Assembly (NCBI GenBank): GCA_035651755.1
Contig: DASRFA010000013.1
Location: 248,001-312,000, forward strand
Reading direction: 5' to 3'
DNA length: 64,000 bases
DNA from: DASRFA01 sp035651755
GTDB lineage: Bacteria > Desulfobacterota > Binatia > UBA12015
The position numbers and the translations under genes are program-made. The number at the start of each line of letters is the position of its first letter. The first letter of the stretch is position 1. The notes beneath the pieces are model-generated. The model was not told the origin of the DNA, ran no database searches, and saw only the letters and a program-made list of their open reading frames with translations. This document shows positions 16,688 through 25,236 of this stretch, piece by piece.

Positions 16688-18262
16688 TCACCAGCCCTGG
16701 ACGAAGCGATCGCGCAGGAGCGCCTTCTGGACCTGCCGGGTGGAGGCGGTGCGCGGCAGCTCGTCGACGAACCGCACGTGGCGCGGCTTCTTGTAGCCGG
16801 CGAGGTGTTGCTTGACGAATGCGACCACCTCGGCCTCGTCGAGGCTGGCTCCCGCCCGCGTGACGACGACCGCGAGCACCGATTCGCCCCAGTCCGGATC
16901 CGGGACGCCGAGCACCGCCGATTCCGCGACCGACGGGTGGCGCGCGAGGAGCTGCTCGACCTCGACCGGAAAGACGTTCTCGCCTCCCGTCTTGATCATC
17001 TCCTTCAGGCGCCCGACGATGTGGATGAAGCCGTCGTCGTCCCACATCGCCTGGTCGCCGGTGTGGAGCCAGCCGCCCGCGAACGCGGCCTCGGTCGCTT
17101 CCGGCATGCGCCAGTAGCCGAGCATCGTGAAGTCGCTCCGGACGACGATCTCGCCCGGGACTCCGGGCGGGACGTCGGCGAGGCGCTCGTCGACGATCCG
17201 GACGTCGACGTGGTTCACCGGCGTCCCGACCGACCCGGCCTTCCGGGTGAGGTCGCGCGCGCGCAGGCACGAGATCGGACCCGCCTCGGTCTGGCCGTAC
17301 ATCACTACCATGTTCTCCGTACCGAACGACCGGGTGATGCGCTCGATCTGCTCGCGCGGCATGTACGCGGTACCGCCCCCGAGGGCGCGGAGCGAGGACA
17401 GGTCGAACGACGCGAAGTCGGGCAGCGCGAGCATCGCGTTGTAGATCGTCGGCACCGCGTAGAGGTAGGTGACGCGCTCGCGCGCGACCGCCGCGAGCAT
17501 GGCGCGCGGGTCCGCCTTCCGCATGATCACGACGCTCGCGCCGATCGACCAGTACCCGAGCGGCGACGCCCACCCGCCCATGTGGAACATCGGAAACATG
17601 CTGAGGCCGACGTCGTCGTCGGTCTGGCCGGTCAGGATCTGGGTGCTTCCGGCCTGCAGGTAGTACGTCCGCTGCGAGAGGAGGGCGCCCTTCGGGACGC
17701 CGGTCGTGCCGCTCGTATAGAGCATGACGTGCGGGTCGCGCTCGTCGGGAGGCGCGGCGGGCGCCACGGCGACCGCCGCCGCCCGCTCGATCTCCGCCGC
17801 GAGCGACGCGACCCGGGGACGGCCGTCGTGCCCGGCCGTCGCGCTCCGCTCCTCGAGCGCGAGCACCAGCCGCACGCCGGACAGCGCGCCCTCCGCGCAC
17901 AGCGCCAGCACGTCGTCCAGGAAGTCGCCGGCGACGATCGCGACCTCCGCCTCGGCGAACTCGATCGCGTGCCGGATCTCGTGGCGGCGGTAGCGCGTAT
18001 TGACGGGGACGACGATCGCGCCGAGGCGGCAGCAGGCGATGTAGGCCCAGGGGTACTCGACGCAGTTGTGCGCCAGCATCGCGACCCGGTCGCCGCGCGT
18101 GACCCCGGCCGACGCCAGCACGTGCGCGAGGCGGTTCGCGCCGGCGTCGAACTCGGCGTACGTCACGCGCTCGGTGCGGCCGTCCGCGTGATCCAGGACG
18201 TAGGCGGTGCGGGTCGGCCGATAGCGCGCGTGGCGCCGGATGATTTCTCCCAGCAGGAGCAC
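16688..18262 (-). CDS. Acyl-CoA synthetase (AMP-forming, class I adenylate-forming)
   Basis: Activates a carboxylic or fatty acid to its CoA thioester via an acyl-AMP. The 524-residue protein shows the AMP-binding P-loop (YTSGTTGVPKGALLS), the A5-type motif MVVMYGQTEAGPISC, the hinge region WLHTGDQAMWDDDGF ... GRLKEMIKTGGENVFP and the C-terminal catalytic Lys region (PRTASTRQVQKALLRD). GTG 18262 was chosen; the Shine-Dalgarno is weak and a start further upstream is possible. Divergent from an SDR 137 bases away, which suggests a shared promoter region and a joint role in acyl-CoA metabolism. Substrate length cannot be read from sequence. Confidence 0.9.
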   Translation of the reverse strand: MLLLGEIIRRHARYRPTRTAYVLDHADGRTERVTYAEFDAGANRLAHVLASAGVTRGDRVAMLAHNCVEYPWAYIACCRLGAIVVPVNTRYRRHEIRHAIEFAEAEVAIVAGDFLDDVLALCAEGALSGVRLVLALEERSATAGHDGRPRVASLAAEIERAAAVAVAPAAPPDERDPHVMLYTSGTTGVPKGALLSQRTYYLQAGSTQILTGQTDDDVGLSMFPMFHMGGWASPLGYWSIGASVVIMRKADPRAMLAAVARERVTYLYAVPTIYNAMLALPDFASFDLSSLRALGGGTAYMPREQIERITRSFGTENMVVMYGQTEAGPISCLRARDLTRKAGSVGTPVNHVDVRIVDERLADVPPGVPGEIVVRSDFTMLGYWRMPEATEAAFAGGWLHTGDQAMWDDDGFIHIVGRLKEMIKTGGENVFPVEVEQLLARHPSVAESAVLGVPDPDWGESVLAVVVTRAGASLDEAEVVAFVKQHLAGYKKPRHVRFVDELPRTASTRQVQKALLRDRFVQGW

Positions 18263-18330
18263 AGCGGGCCCGTGAGAACGCCGACTTTCGCCGCACGCCC
18301 GGCCGCTGTCAAACGTGCCCCGAATCACGA

Positions 18331-18359
18331 TTGACGGCCTTCGCGGCAGCGTGTTACCG
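18331..18359 (+). promoter_or_regulatory. Candidate sigma70-type promoter for the SDR gene
   Basis: TTGACG (18331-18336), 17 bases, TTACCG (18354-18359), about 40 bases before the SDR start. The -35 matches 5 of 6; the -10 is poor. Located in the divergent intergenic region shared with the acyl-CoA synthetase. Confidence 0.35.
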
Positions 18360-18398
18360 CCCCGATCGGCTCGTCTTTTCCCCGGGAAGGAATCGCTC

Positions 18399-19295
18399 AT
18401 GCTGCTGCGAGGGAAGGTCGCCGTCGTCACCGGCTCGGGCCGCGGGATCGGCCGCGGGATCGCGCTGGCGCTCGCCCGCGAGGGCGCGAACGTGGTCGTG
18501 AACGACGTCGGCTGCGCGCTCGACGGCCGCGGCACGGAGCGCGACCCCGCGGCGCAGGTGTGCAAGGAGATCGACGCGCTCGGCGGCAAGGCCGTCCCGA
18601 ACTACGACTCGGTCTCGGACTTCGCGGCGGCGGACAACATCGTCCAGACCGCGGTGAAGACCTTCGGCCGGATCGACGTCCTCGTGAACAACGCGGGCAT
18701 CGTCCGCGACCGGACGATCGGCAAGATGACCGAGGAGGACTTCGACGCGGTCCTCGCCGTCCACCTGAAGGGGAGCTTCAACTGCGGCCGGCACGCGATC
18801 CCGCTCATGCGGGAGCAGGGCTACGGCCGCATCATCAACATCACGTCGAGCGCCGGCCTGCGCGGCAACTTCGGTCAGACGAACTACTCGGCCGCCAAGG
18901 CCGCCCTGATGGGCGTCACCTTCACCTGGGCGCTCGAGCTCGCGCGGTACGGGATCACCGCGAACGCGCTCGCGCCGTCCGGCATGACGCGCATGGTCGG
19001 CAGCATGCCGGGCATGGAGAACCGGCCCGTCGCGCCCGAGATGAACCCGGACCTGAACGGCGCCCTCGTGGCGTACCTCGCCTCCGAGAAGGCGGCGCAC
19101 GTGAACGGCCAGGTGTTCGGCCGTCGCGGCTACGCGTTCACGCTCTTCCAGACGCCGCGGCCGATCGCGGCGCTCTACAAGGAGGGCGGCTGGACGGCGT
19201 CCGAGATCGCCGCGAACTTCGACGCTGCGTTCGGCGAGCACCTGCAGCCGGTCGGCATCCCGCAGACGCGCCGCGAAGGGCCGGCGCAGAAGTAG
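18399..19295 (+). CDS. Short-chain dehydrogenase/reductase (SDR)
   Basis: NAD(P)-dependent oxidoreductase. The 298-residue protein has the cofactor motif VTGSGRGIGRGIALAL, NNAG (LVNNAGIVRDRTIGKM), and catalytic Ser plus YxxxK (ITSSAGLRGNFGQTNYSAAK). It carries a C-terminal extension of about 50 residues beyond a classical SDR, and the insert ALDGRGTERDPAAQ resembles multifunctional beta-oxidation type 3-hydroxyacyl-CoA dehydrogenase domains. Start ATG 18399 has GGAAGG 9 bases upstream. Divergent from an acyl-CoA synthetase, which favours a fatty-acid or hydroxyacyl-CoA role. Confidence 0.9.
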   Translation: MLLRGKVAVVTGSGRGIGRGIALALAREGANVVVNDVGCALDGRGTERDPAAQVCKEIDALGGKAVPNYDSVSDFAAADNIVQTAVKTFGRIDVLVNNAGIVRDRTIGKMTEEDFDAVLAVHLKGSFNCGRHAIPLMREQGYGRIINITSSAGLRGNFGQTNYSAAKAALMGVTFTWALELARYGITANALAPSGMTRMVGSMPGMENRPVAPEMNPDLNGALVAYLASEKAAHVNGQVFGRRGYAFTLFQTPRPIAALYKEGGWTASEIAANFDAAFGEHLQPVGIPQTRREGPAQK

Positions 19296-19297
19296 CG

Positions 19298-19312
19298 CGA
19301 CCGTCCCGGTCG
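19298..19312. terminator. Short hairpin between convergent SDR and bioB
   Basis: CGACCG-TCC-CGGTCG forms a 6 bp stem and 3-base loop that fills the whole gap between the SDR stop and the bioB stop. No T-run follows, so its action as a terminator is uncertain. Confidence 0.35.
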
Positions 19313-20341
19313 TCAGGCGGCCGCGTCCTCCGCGTCCGCCTCGAGCTCGAAGCCGAGCGTCTCGACCATCGCGCGCGCCTCCGCGGCCGCCTGCCCGGGC
19401 GTCGTCAGGTAGCCGTTCACGAAGACCGAGTTCGCGGGATAGAGCGCGAGCGACTGCCAGTCGCCGAGCGTGCGCTCGCGCCCGCCGGCGGCGCGGATGT
19501 CGGCGTCCGGGTTCAGGAAGCGCATCAGGCAGAGCGCTCGCAGGGCGCGCCCCGGCGCGACCGCGGGCCGCTCGCCGAGCGGCGTTCCCGCGATCGGGTG
19601 GAGGAAGTTGACCGGCAGCGAGTCGACCGCGAGCTCGCGGAGCGCGAAGCCGAGGTCGACGACGTCCTCGTCGCTCTCGCCCATGCCCACGATCCCGCCG
19701 CAGCAGGTCCGGAGCCCGGCGCGCTTCGCCGCCAGCACGGTCGCGACGCGGTCGCCGTAGGTGTGGCTCGTGCAGATCTCGGGGTGAAAACGCTCGCTGG
19801 TATTCAGGTTGTGGTTGACCCACCCGACGCCGGCGGCCGCGAGGCGCTCCGCCTTCGGCTCGTCCATGATGCCGAGCGAGACGCAGATCTCGAGGTCCGG
19901 ATGGGCGGACTTGATCGCGCGCGTCGCGGCGCACAGCTCGTCGATGTCGCGCTCGCCGGGCCCGCGGCCGCTCGTCACCATGCAGTAGCGCCGTGCGCCG
20001 CGCTCGACCGCTGCGCGCGCCGCGGCGACGAGGCGCTCGCGCGGGAGGAGCCGGTAGACGTCGACGTCGGCGGTCGACACGGCCGATTGCGAGCAGTAGC
20101 CGCAGTCCTCCGGGCAGAGGCCGGAGCGGGCGTTCTGCAAGACGCAGATCTTGACGCGCCGTCCCCAGCGCCGCTCGCGCACGCGGAACGCCGCGCGCAG
20201 CAGATCCGCGAGCTCGGCGTCCTCGGCCCCGAGCACCGCGCGCGCATCGTCGCGCGCGATCGTCCGGCCCGCGAGCGCCGTGTCGGCGACGTCGTCGAAT
20301 CGGGAGCGCGGGACGGCGAGCGGCGACGGTCCGGTGGCCAT
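19313..20341 (-). CDS. bioB: Biotin synthase
   Basis: Radical-SAM enzyme that inserts sulfur into dethiobiotin in the last step of biotin synthesis. The CxxxCxxC cluster motif is present (C76, C80, C83 in GLCPEDCGYCSQS), and later conserved segments include CCGGIVGMGESDEDVVDL and LPVNFLHPIAGTPL. At 342 residues it is the expected length. The HEAT-repeat gene lies upstream in the same direction (33-base gap). No other bio genes are in the window. Confidence 0.95.
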   Translation of the reverse strand: MATGPSPLAVPRSRFDDVADTALAGRTIARDDARAVLGAEDAELADLLRAAFRVRERRWGRRVKICVLQNARSGLCPEDCGYCSQSAVSTADVDVYRLLPRERLVAAARAAVERGARRYCMVTSGRGPGERDIDELCAATRAIKSAHPDLEICVSLGIMDEPKAERLAAAGVGWVNHNLNTSERFHPEICTSHTYGDRVATVLAAKRAGLRTCCGGIVGMGESDEDVVDLGFALRELAVDSLPVNFLHPIAGTPLGERPAVAPGRALRALCLMRFLNPDADIRAAGGRERTLGDWQSLALYPANSVFVNGYLTTPGQAAAEARAMVETLGFELEADAEDAAA

Positions 20342-20374
20342 GTCGCGAGGCTCTAGCCAGAGGCCCGCGGGCCG

Positions 20375-21283
20375 TCAACGCGGGCCGGACGCGGGTCCGC
20401 GGAGGCGCGCGAGGGCGTCGCGCGCGGCGCGCGCGAGGCTCGCGTCCGGACCCGCCGTCGCGGCGTCGAGGGCGGCGACCACCGCGGGCGAGCGATCGCC
20501 GAGCTTTCCGAGCGCGACGGCGGACGCGCGCCGGACGCCGGGATCGGGATCGCGGGCGACCCGGTCGGCCACCGCCGTCGCGGACGCGGTGCGCTCGCGA
20601 TCGTCGCCCGGCGAGAGCGAGATCGCCGCCAGCGCGGCGAGCCGGACGCCCGCATCCGGGTCGTCGAGCGCGCGCCGCGCTTCCGCCGCGAGCCCGGCCG
20701 GCGCCACCTCGCGCAGACAGTAGAGCACCATCTTCCGGAGGGTGGGCGAAGGGTCTTGGAGCGCCGCGACGACCTCGCGCGCGACCGCGGGATGCGCGCG
20801 CGCGACGCGGGCGGCGAGCTCGACGGCCGCCCAGCGCTGGTCGCCGTCGGCGAGAGCCATCGCCTCGCGTGCCGCCGGCCAGAGGTCGGGGGACGGCTCC
20901 GCGAGCGCGCAGCCGAGCGTGAACGCCGCGCCCCATCGCAGGCGGGGCGACGGCGCCGCGAGCGCGCGCGCGAGCGCCGCCGCCACCACCGGCGTGCGCG
21001 CGGCCAGCGGCGCGATCGCGTCGGCGGCGCGGCGCTGGTCGCTCCGCGTCTCGCTCGCGAGGACGCGCACGATCGCCTCGGCGAGGGCGACGTCCACCGC
21101 GTCGGCGAGCGCCGCGTCGTCGAGCGCGGCGATCTCGGCGAGGGCCGCCTCGCGCTCGACCGGGGACGGGTCGTCGAGGCGCTCGCGCCAGCGCGCGCCT
21201 CGCGTCGCGTCCGGCGCGGTCCGCGTGCGTCGCGGTGTGCCGTCACCCGGCGGGCGGCCCGAGCTCGACGTCGGGACGGTCAT
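20375..21283 (-). CDS. HEAT-repeat protein
   Basis: A 302-residue protein built of about seven to eight HEAT-type helical repeats, with repeated Asp-Pro-Ser/Asp and Arg-x-Ala-Ala elements (DDPSPVEREAALAEIAALDD; LQDPSPTLRKMVLYCLREVA; DDPDAGVRLAALAAISLS; RDPDPGVRRASAVALGKLGD). It is probably a protein-interaction scaffold. The ATG 21283 overlaps the stop of the lipoate-ligase-like gene (ATGA), so the two are translationally coupled. No enzyme motif is seen. Confidence 0.85.
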   Translation of the reverse strand: MTVPTSSSGRPPGDGTPRRTRTAPDATRGARWRERLDDPSPVEREAALAEIAALDDAALADAVDVALAEAIVRVLASETRSDQRRAADAIAPLAARTPVVAAALARALAAPSPRLRWGAAFTLGCALAEPSPDLWPAAREAMALADGDQRWAAVELAARVARAHPAVAREVVAALQDPSPTLRKMVLYCLREVAPAGLAAEARRALDDPDAGVRLAALAAISLSPGDDRERTASATAVADRVARDPDPGVRRASAVALGKLGDRSPAVVAALDAATAGPDASLARAARDALARLRGPASGPR

Positions 21284-22380
21284 CGGACGGGCGGCGTGCG
21301 CGGGGTCGCGACGCCCTGGGTGGTGCCCGCGGGGCTCGCGACCGCGGCGCGCGCGATGAGCGCTGCGAGCTCGTCGACGGTTGCACCCAGGACGTACCGC
21401 TCGCGGCCGTCCAGCACTCCGGAGACGCGCGCCGACACGGCGCTCGCGCTCGCGTCGCAGCCGGCGACGGCTTCTGCGAGCGCGGCGATCGTCCCGTCGC
21501 GCGCGAGGAACGCGCCCGCGAGACCGACCGCCGCGACGCGCCCGCCGGACGCGATCGCCCATGCCGTCAACGGTCCGAGGCGGCCGGCGCCGGTGGCGAC
21601 TCCGGCTTCCGGCGGCGGCGCCGCCGGCGCGATGCCGGGCGCGCGCTGCGCGTCGTCGGCGAGCGGCGTGTCCATCATCGCGGCCACGACCTCCGGGTCG
21701 AGACCGAACGGCTCGAGGCCGAAGGTGGCCGCGTAACCCTCCGCGACGAGCGCCGGCAGCTCCCGCGCGAGCCGGGCGGGATCGACCGCCGCGTCGCGCC
21801 GCCGGACGGCGAGCTGCTCCGCGAGGGACGTGGGCTCCGGCGCGCCGCTCGCATCGGGCGCGAGCGCGATCGCCCGCTCGCGCGCGACGATCGCCTGGAA
21901 GAGGCACGGCCCGTCGGCGTTCTCGGCGAAGCTGACGTGCGCGATCGGGCGCCGTGCGACCGTGATCGCGTCGAGGCCCGGGTAGATCGGATCGAGCGCG
22001 AGCTTCCTGAGCGCTGCGAGCACGCCGCGGACGGCGCGATTCATCACCTGCTCGGGCTTGAGCGCTCCCGGATCGTCGCCGACGAGCGCCGAGCGGTGCG
22101 GCAGCGCGACGGTCAGGATCGCGGCGTCGGTGCCGCAGCCTACGGCGCGTCCGCCGGTCGTCCGCCGCCAGATCGCAGGCGCGCCGGCAGGCGTCGCTGC
22201 CGAGGCGAGGCTCGGCTCCGGCTCGAACGCGCCCAGCGCCACCACGTCGCCCGCGAGCGACGAGTGGTGCAGGTGCATCTCGCCGAGCGCTGCCGAGCCG
22301 AGCAGGCGGCGCTCGATCTGCTGCTGGCGGGCGGGCGTGAGCGGCGGCGATCCGCTCACCAGGAGCGCGCGCGAAGCCAT
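21280..22380 (-). CDS. Lipoate/biotin ligase-like protein, atypical active site
   Basis: A 366-residue protein whose first 190 residues resemble the LplA/LipB/BPL fold: WRRTTGGRAV aligns with the RRxSGGGAVxHD motif of lipoate-protein ligase A, and LDAITVARRPIAHVSF sits where the catalytic Lys motif (RKVSGSA) would be. The usual His-Asp after the Gly-rich loop is replaced by GCGTD, and the expected catalytic Lys is absent. Ligase activity is therefore doubtful. The C-terminal 150 residues are Ala-rich, unlike LplA. It is coupled to the HEAT-repeat gene and lies two genes from bioB. Confidence 0.6.
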   Translation of the reverse strand: MASRALLVSGSPPLTPARQQQIERRLLGSAALGEMHLHHSSLAGDVVALGAFEPEPSLASAATPAGAPAIWRRTTGGRAVGCGTDAAILTVALPHRSALVGDDPGALKPEQVMNRAVRGVLAALRKLALDPIYPGLDAITVARRPIAHVSFAENADGPCLFQAIVARERAIALAPDASGAPEPTSLAEQLAVRRRDAAVDPARLARELPALVAEGYAATFGLEPFGLDPEVVAAMMDTPLADDAQRAPGIAPAAPPPEAGVATGAGRLGPLTAWAIASGGRVAAVGLAGAFLARDGTIAALAEAVAGCDASASAVSARVSGVLDGRERYVLGATVDELAALIARAAVASPAGTTQGVATPRTPPVR

Positions 22381-22419
22381 CGCCTCACGCGCCGCGAAGG
22401 GGCCGCCCGCGCGCGGCGC

Positions 22420-22881
22420 TCAGCGGAGGACCGACGGGTCGTAGTAGAAGCGCTCGCGGACGATCTTGCCGCTTCGCACCTCGTGCACCGCGATCTCGTT
22501 CAGCAGGACCTTCCGACCGCCGGGCCGAAGCGTGATCTGCGCCTCCCACTCGATGATGATCGTCTGGCCGTCGCACCACAGGTTGCGCGCATGCCACCGC
22601 ACGTCGGACACCATGCGGTTCCACTGCTCGTTCTTCTGCTTGATGGCCTCGATGCCGTAGGTCGGCATCTGGCCGGCCTCCTGAGACTCGACGCTGTCCG
22701 CATACAGGCCGAGCATGCGCTTCTCGTCGTGGACCGAGGTCGACGTGACGATCGCGCGCGCGATGCGCCGGAGGTCGGCGATCGTGGCGGCACCCTTCGG
22801 TGGGGGGACGGCACGCGCCCTCGGCGCGGCCTTCTTCGCTTTCGTCGTCGTGCGTCTCGCGGCCGTCGTGCGTGTCGGCAT
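22420..22881 (-). CDS. SnoaL/NTF2-like fold protein
   Basis: A 153-residue protein: a basic, Thr/Ala/Lys-rich N-terminal 35 residues followed by an NTF2/SnoaL-like domain (IARAIVTSTSVHDEKRMLGLY ... GIEAIKQKNEQW ... HARNLWCDGQTIIIEWEA ... LNEIAVHEVRSGKIVRE). Domains of this fold are enzymes or ligand-binding pockets; no specific activity is evident. ATG 22881 has a GAGGAG Shine-Dalgarno 6 bases upstream and a candidate promoter. Confidence 0.8.
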   Translation of the reverse strand: MPTRTTAARRTTTKAKKAAPRARAVPPPKGAATIADLRRIARAIVTSTSVHDEKRMLGLYADSVESQEAGQMPTYGIEAIKQKNEQWNRMVSDVRWHARNLWCDGQTIIIEWEAQITLRPGGRKVLLNEIAVHEVRSGKIVRERFYYDPSVLR

Positions 22882-22914
22882 AGGCTCCTCTCAATTCCCT
22901 CGGTGCTGGAGTCC

Positions 22915-22943
22915 AGAGTAGAGTTCGGCAGGCTGACACTCAA
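22915..22943 (-). promoter_or_regulatory. Candidate sigma70-type promoter for the SnoaL-like gene
   Basis: Minus strand TTGAGT (22943-22938), 17-base spacer, TACTCT (22920-22915), 34 bases before the ATG. Matches are 4 of 6 and 3 of 6. This is one of the least GC-rich stretches in the area. Confidence 0.4.
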
Positions 22944-23000
22944 GGATCTGCTCCAATTCGCCCCCGTGCGGTGCGCCCAGCGGGTGCGTCGGCCGGTCGC

Positions 23001-23029
23001 TTGCGAGGTCCGCCGCGGGCCGCTTACAT
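23001..23029 (+). promoter_or_regulatory. Candidate sigma70-type promoter for the HemQ-like gene
   Basis: TTGCGA (23001-23006), 17 bases, TTACAT (23024-23029), 25 bases ahead of the ATG at 23054 with a GGAGGAGGG Shine-Dalgarno between. Matches are 4 of 6 and 3 of 6; a weak but well-placed signal. Confidence 0.35.
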
Positions 23030-23053
23030 CGGTGCTTGGAGGAGGGTCGTCGC

Positions 23054-23911
23054 ATGTCCCACGCCAATCCAGGATCGCGGCCGTCCGCCCCGGCGCGCGC
23101 GGCGGGCTGCGCCGGCGAGGCCGGGTGGCCCGTCCTCCATCTGTTCCAGCGCGTCGACCGCGAGCGCTGGCGGCATCTATCCGCGGGCGAGCGCGCGGAG
23201 GGCGCGCGCGAGTTCGGCGACCTTCTCGGCCGGCTCCAGGGCGAGGAGGGCATGCAGCTCATCGCGAGCGGGGTCATCGGGAAGGCCGACCTCGGCGTGA
23301 TGGCGGTGCATCCCGACCTGGCGCGCGTCCAGCGCTTGACGCAGGAGCTCGCCGCGACCGCGCTCGGATCCTGCCTCGTGCCGGTCTACTCCTTCCTCTC
23401 GATCTCCGAGAAGAGCGAGTACATCTCGACGCCGGGCGACCAGGCGCGGAAGCTGATCGACGACGAAGGGCTCGCGCCGGAGTCGCCCGAGTTCCAGCAG
23501 CAGCTCGCGGGCTTCACGCGCCGGATGGCCGCCTACGCCGACGCGCGCCTCCATCCGCAGCTTCCCGGGTCGGAGTACCCGGTTCTCTGCTTCTACCCGA
23601 TGAGCAAGGCGCGCGGCGAGGCGCGCAACTGGTATCGCCTGCCCTTCGGCGAGCGGAAGCGCCTCATGGGCTCGCACGCCGACGCCGGCCGTCGCTTCGC
23701 CGACCGGGTGACCCAGCTCATCACGAGCGCCACCGGCCTCGACGACTGGGAGTGGGGCGTGACGCTGTTCACGCGCGACCTGAAGGCGATCCGCGACATC
23801 GTCTACGAGATGCGGTACGACGAGGGCAGCGCGCTCTACGGACAGTTCGGGCCCTTCTACGTGAGCGTCCGCTTCCAGCCGTCCGACGTTCGGGACGCGC
23901 TCGCGCTCTGA
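23054..23911 (+). CDS. HemQ / chlorite-dismutase family protein (coproheme decarboxylase-like)
   Basis: A 285-residue heme-dependent protein. The C-terminal half carries the HemQ signature: FYPMSKARG (catalytic Tyr), GERKRLMGSHADAGRRFADR with a proximal heme His at about 208, DDWEWGVTLFTRD and YGQFGPFYVS. The sequence around the distal pocket resembles coproheme decarboxylase (ChdC) rather than true chlorite dismutase, which has a distal Arg. In the coproporphyrin pathway this enzyme makes protoheme from coproheme. The start ATG 23054 follows a strong GGAGGAGGG; a TTG at 23036 is less likely. rnhA follows 4 bases later. Confidence 0.82.
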   Translation: MSHANPGSRPSAPARAAGCAGEAGWPVLHLFQRVDRERWRHLSAGERAEGAREFGDLLGRLQGEEGMQLIASGVIGKADLGVMAVHPDLARVQRLTQELAATALGSCLVPVYSFLSISEKSEYISTPGDQARKLIDDEGLAPESPEFQQQLAGFTRRMAAYADARLHPQLPGSEYPVLCFYPMSKARGEARNWYRLPFGERKRLMGSHADAGRRFADRVTQLITSATGLDDWEWGVTLFTRDLKAIRDIVYEMRYDEGSALYGQFGPFYVSVRFQPSDVRDALAL

Positions 23912-23915
23912 TCGC

Positions 23916-24359
23916 GTGAAGCACGTCCGGCTCTTCACCGACGGCTCGTGCCACGGAAATCCCGGGCCGGGCGGCTGGGCCGCGATCCTCGAGCACGCCG
24001 GCGTACGGCGCGAGATGTCGGGCGCGCAGGCTCGGACGACGAATAACCAGATGGAGCTCCGCGCCGTGCTCGAAGGCCTGCGCGCGCTCCGCGAGCCGTG
24101 CGACGTCGAGGTCTTCAGCGACTCGCAGTACGTCGTGAACGGCATGCGGCAATGGATCCACGACTGGAAGCGGCGCGGCTGGCGCACGGCCGATCGGAAG
24201 CCGGTGAAGAACGAGGACCTGTGGCGCGCGCTCGACGAGGAGGCGGGGCGCCATCGCACGTCCTGGCACTGGGTGCGCGGTCACGACGGCCACCCCGAGA
24301 ACGAGCGGGCGGACGCGCTCGCAAACGCGGCGATCGCGGAGATCGAGTCGCTGCGCTGA
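23916..24359 (+). CDS. rnhA: Ribonuclease HI
   Basis: Cleaves the RNA strand of RNA-DNA hybrids. The 147-residue protein has all four acidic catalytic residues of the family: Asp in FTDGSCHGNPGPGGWA, Glu in NNQMELRAVLEGL, Asp in FSDSQYVVNGM and Asp in NERADALANAA, plus WHWVRGHDGHPEN. The start is GTG 23916, 4 bases after the preceding stop. Normal bacterial length. Confidence 0.96.
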   Translation: MKHVRLFTDGSCHGNPGPGGWAAILEHAGVRREMSGAQARTTNNQMELRAVLEGLRALREPCDVEVFSDSQYVVNGMRQWIHDWKRRGWRTADRKPVKNEDLWRALDEEAGRHRTSWHWVRGHDGHPENERADALANAAIAEIESLR

Positions 24360-24402
24360 GCGCGCGGGAGCGCCCGCTCGGCGCGCGCCGCACGGCCCGC
24401 CG

Positions 24403-24816
24403 TCAGAGCGGCAGGAGGCCGAGCCCGAAGAACGCCTGCAGCGCGGAGAGGAGGAGCGCCGCCATCCCGAGCGCCGGGTGCAGGCGGCGCGCCCGCTCGC
24501 TCTCCGCGATCCGCCGCGACAGCAGCGCTGCCGCGGTGAGGACGAGAGCGATCGCGACGGCGAGCCGGAAGTGCCACCCCGCGCCGAGCTCGAGGTCTCC
24601 CCGCCACGCGACCGTCGAGAGCGCGCCGAAGACCCCGTTCGCCAGCATGACCCCGTAGGCCCACGGCGCGAGGCGCGCATGGCGCGGCCGGAGCGCCGCG
24701 CCGCCGCGCTCGCGCGATCGCAGGCCGAGCGACGCCGTGTAGGCGAGCAGCGCGATCGCGAGCACCGCGGTCGCCGGGTGGAGGAAAGCCGCGATGCGGG
24801 CGGCGCCGACCGGCAT
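24403..24816 (-). CDS. Four-helix membrane protein, DUF4079 / cytochrome b561-like
   Basis: A 137-residue integral membrane protein with four hydrophobic segments (ATAVLAIALLAYTASLGL; YGVMLANGVFGALSTVAW; FRLAVAIALVLTAAALLS; MAALLLSALQAFFGLGLL). His residues recur at helix ends (FLHPA, RPRHA, GWHFRL, RLHPAL), as in DUF4079/b561-like heme membrane proteins. Heme binding is inferred, not shown. Convergent with rnhA. Confidence 0.65.
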   Translation of the reverse strand: MPVGAARIAAFLHPATAVLAIALLAYTASLGLRSRERGGAALRPRHARLAPWAYGVMLANGVFGALSTVAWRGDLELGAGWHFRLAVAIALVLTAAALLSRRIAESERARRLHPALGMAALLLSALQAFFGLGLLPL

Positions 24817-24863
24817 CCGGCGCTTGTGTTCCAGGCGGACGCGCGCGGCAAGCGCGCCAGCGT

Positions 24864-25154
24864 TCAGCGCGCCGGCTTCAGGATGTCGATGGTCGGAGCG
24901 CCCGCGACGAATTCGCCGACCTTGCCCATGAACGCGAGGAAGTACGGCGTCTTCGAATGCGCTGCGAAGGCCGCGTCGTCGCTGTAGCGCTCGACGACGA
25001 CGAACGTGTCGGGCGCGACGGTCGAGCGGCAGAGCTCGTACCGCTCGCAGCCTTTCTCGTTCGCACGCACCTGGCGCGCGAGATCGGCGAAGATCGACTC
25101 GAACTCCGCCGCCTTCCCCGGCTTGATGGGTATCGTCGCGACCACGTGCACCAT
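24864..25154 (-). CDS. Antibiotic biosynthesis monooxygenase (ABM) domain protein
   Basis: A 96-residue single-domain ferredoxin-like protein of the ABM/YgiN type: VHVVATIPIKPGKAAEFESI at the N-terminus, CERYELCRS and FVVVERYSDDAAFAAHSKTP. Members are small quinol monooxygenases or stress proteins. ATG 25154 has GGAGGACGCC just upstream. The next gene upstream is separated by an intergenic hairpin repeat, so it probably has its own promoter. Confidence 0.85.
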   Translation of the reverse strand: MVHVVATIPIKPGKAAEFESIFADLARQVRANEKGCERYELCRSTVAPDTFVVVERYSDDAAFAAHSKTPYFLAFMGKVGEFVAGAPTIDILKPAR

Positions 25155-25236
25155 GGCGTCCTCCGTTTCTCCGATGCGACCGGCGACGCCGGGCGTAACG
25201 GCGCGCGCGCACCCGCGCAAGCGTGGCCCCGCGACC

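Noticed and set aside
24360..24402. GC-rich palindromic stretch between rnhA and the membrane protein as a terminator
   Set aside because: Pairing is imperfect and could be chance in this composition.
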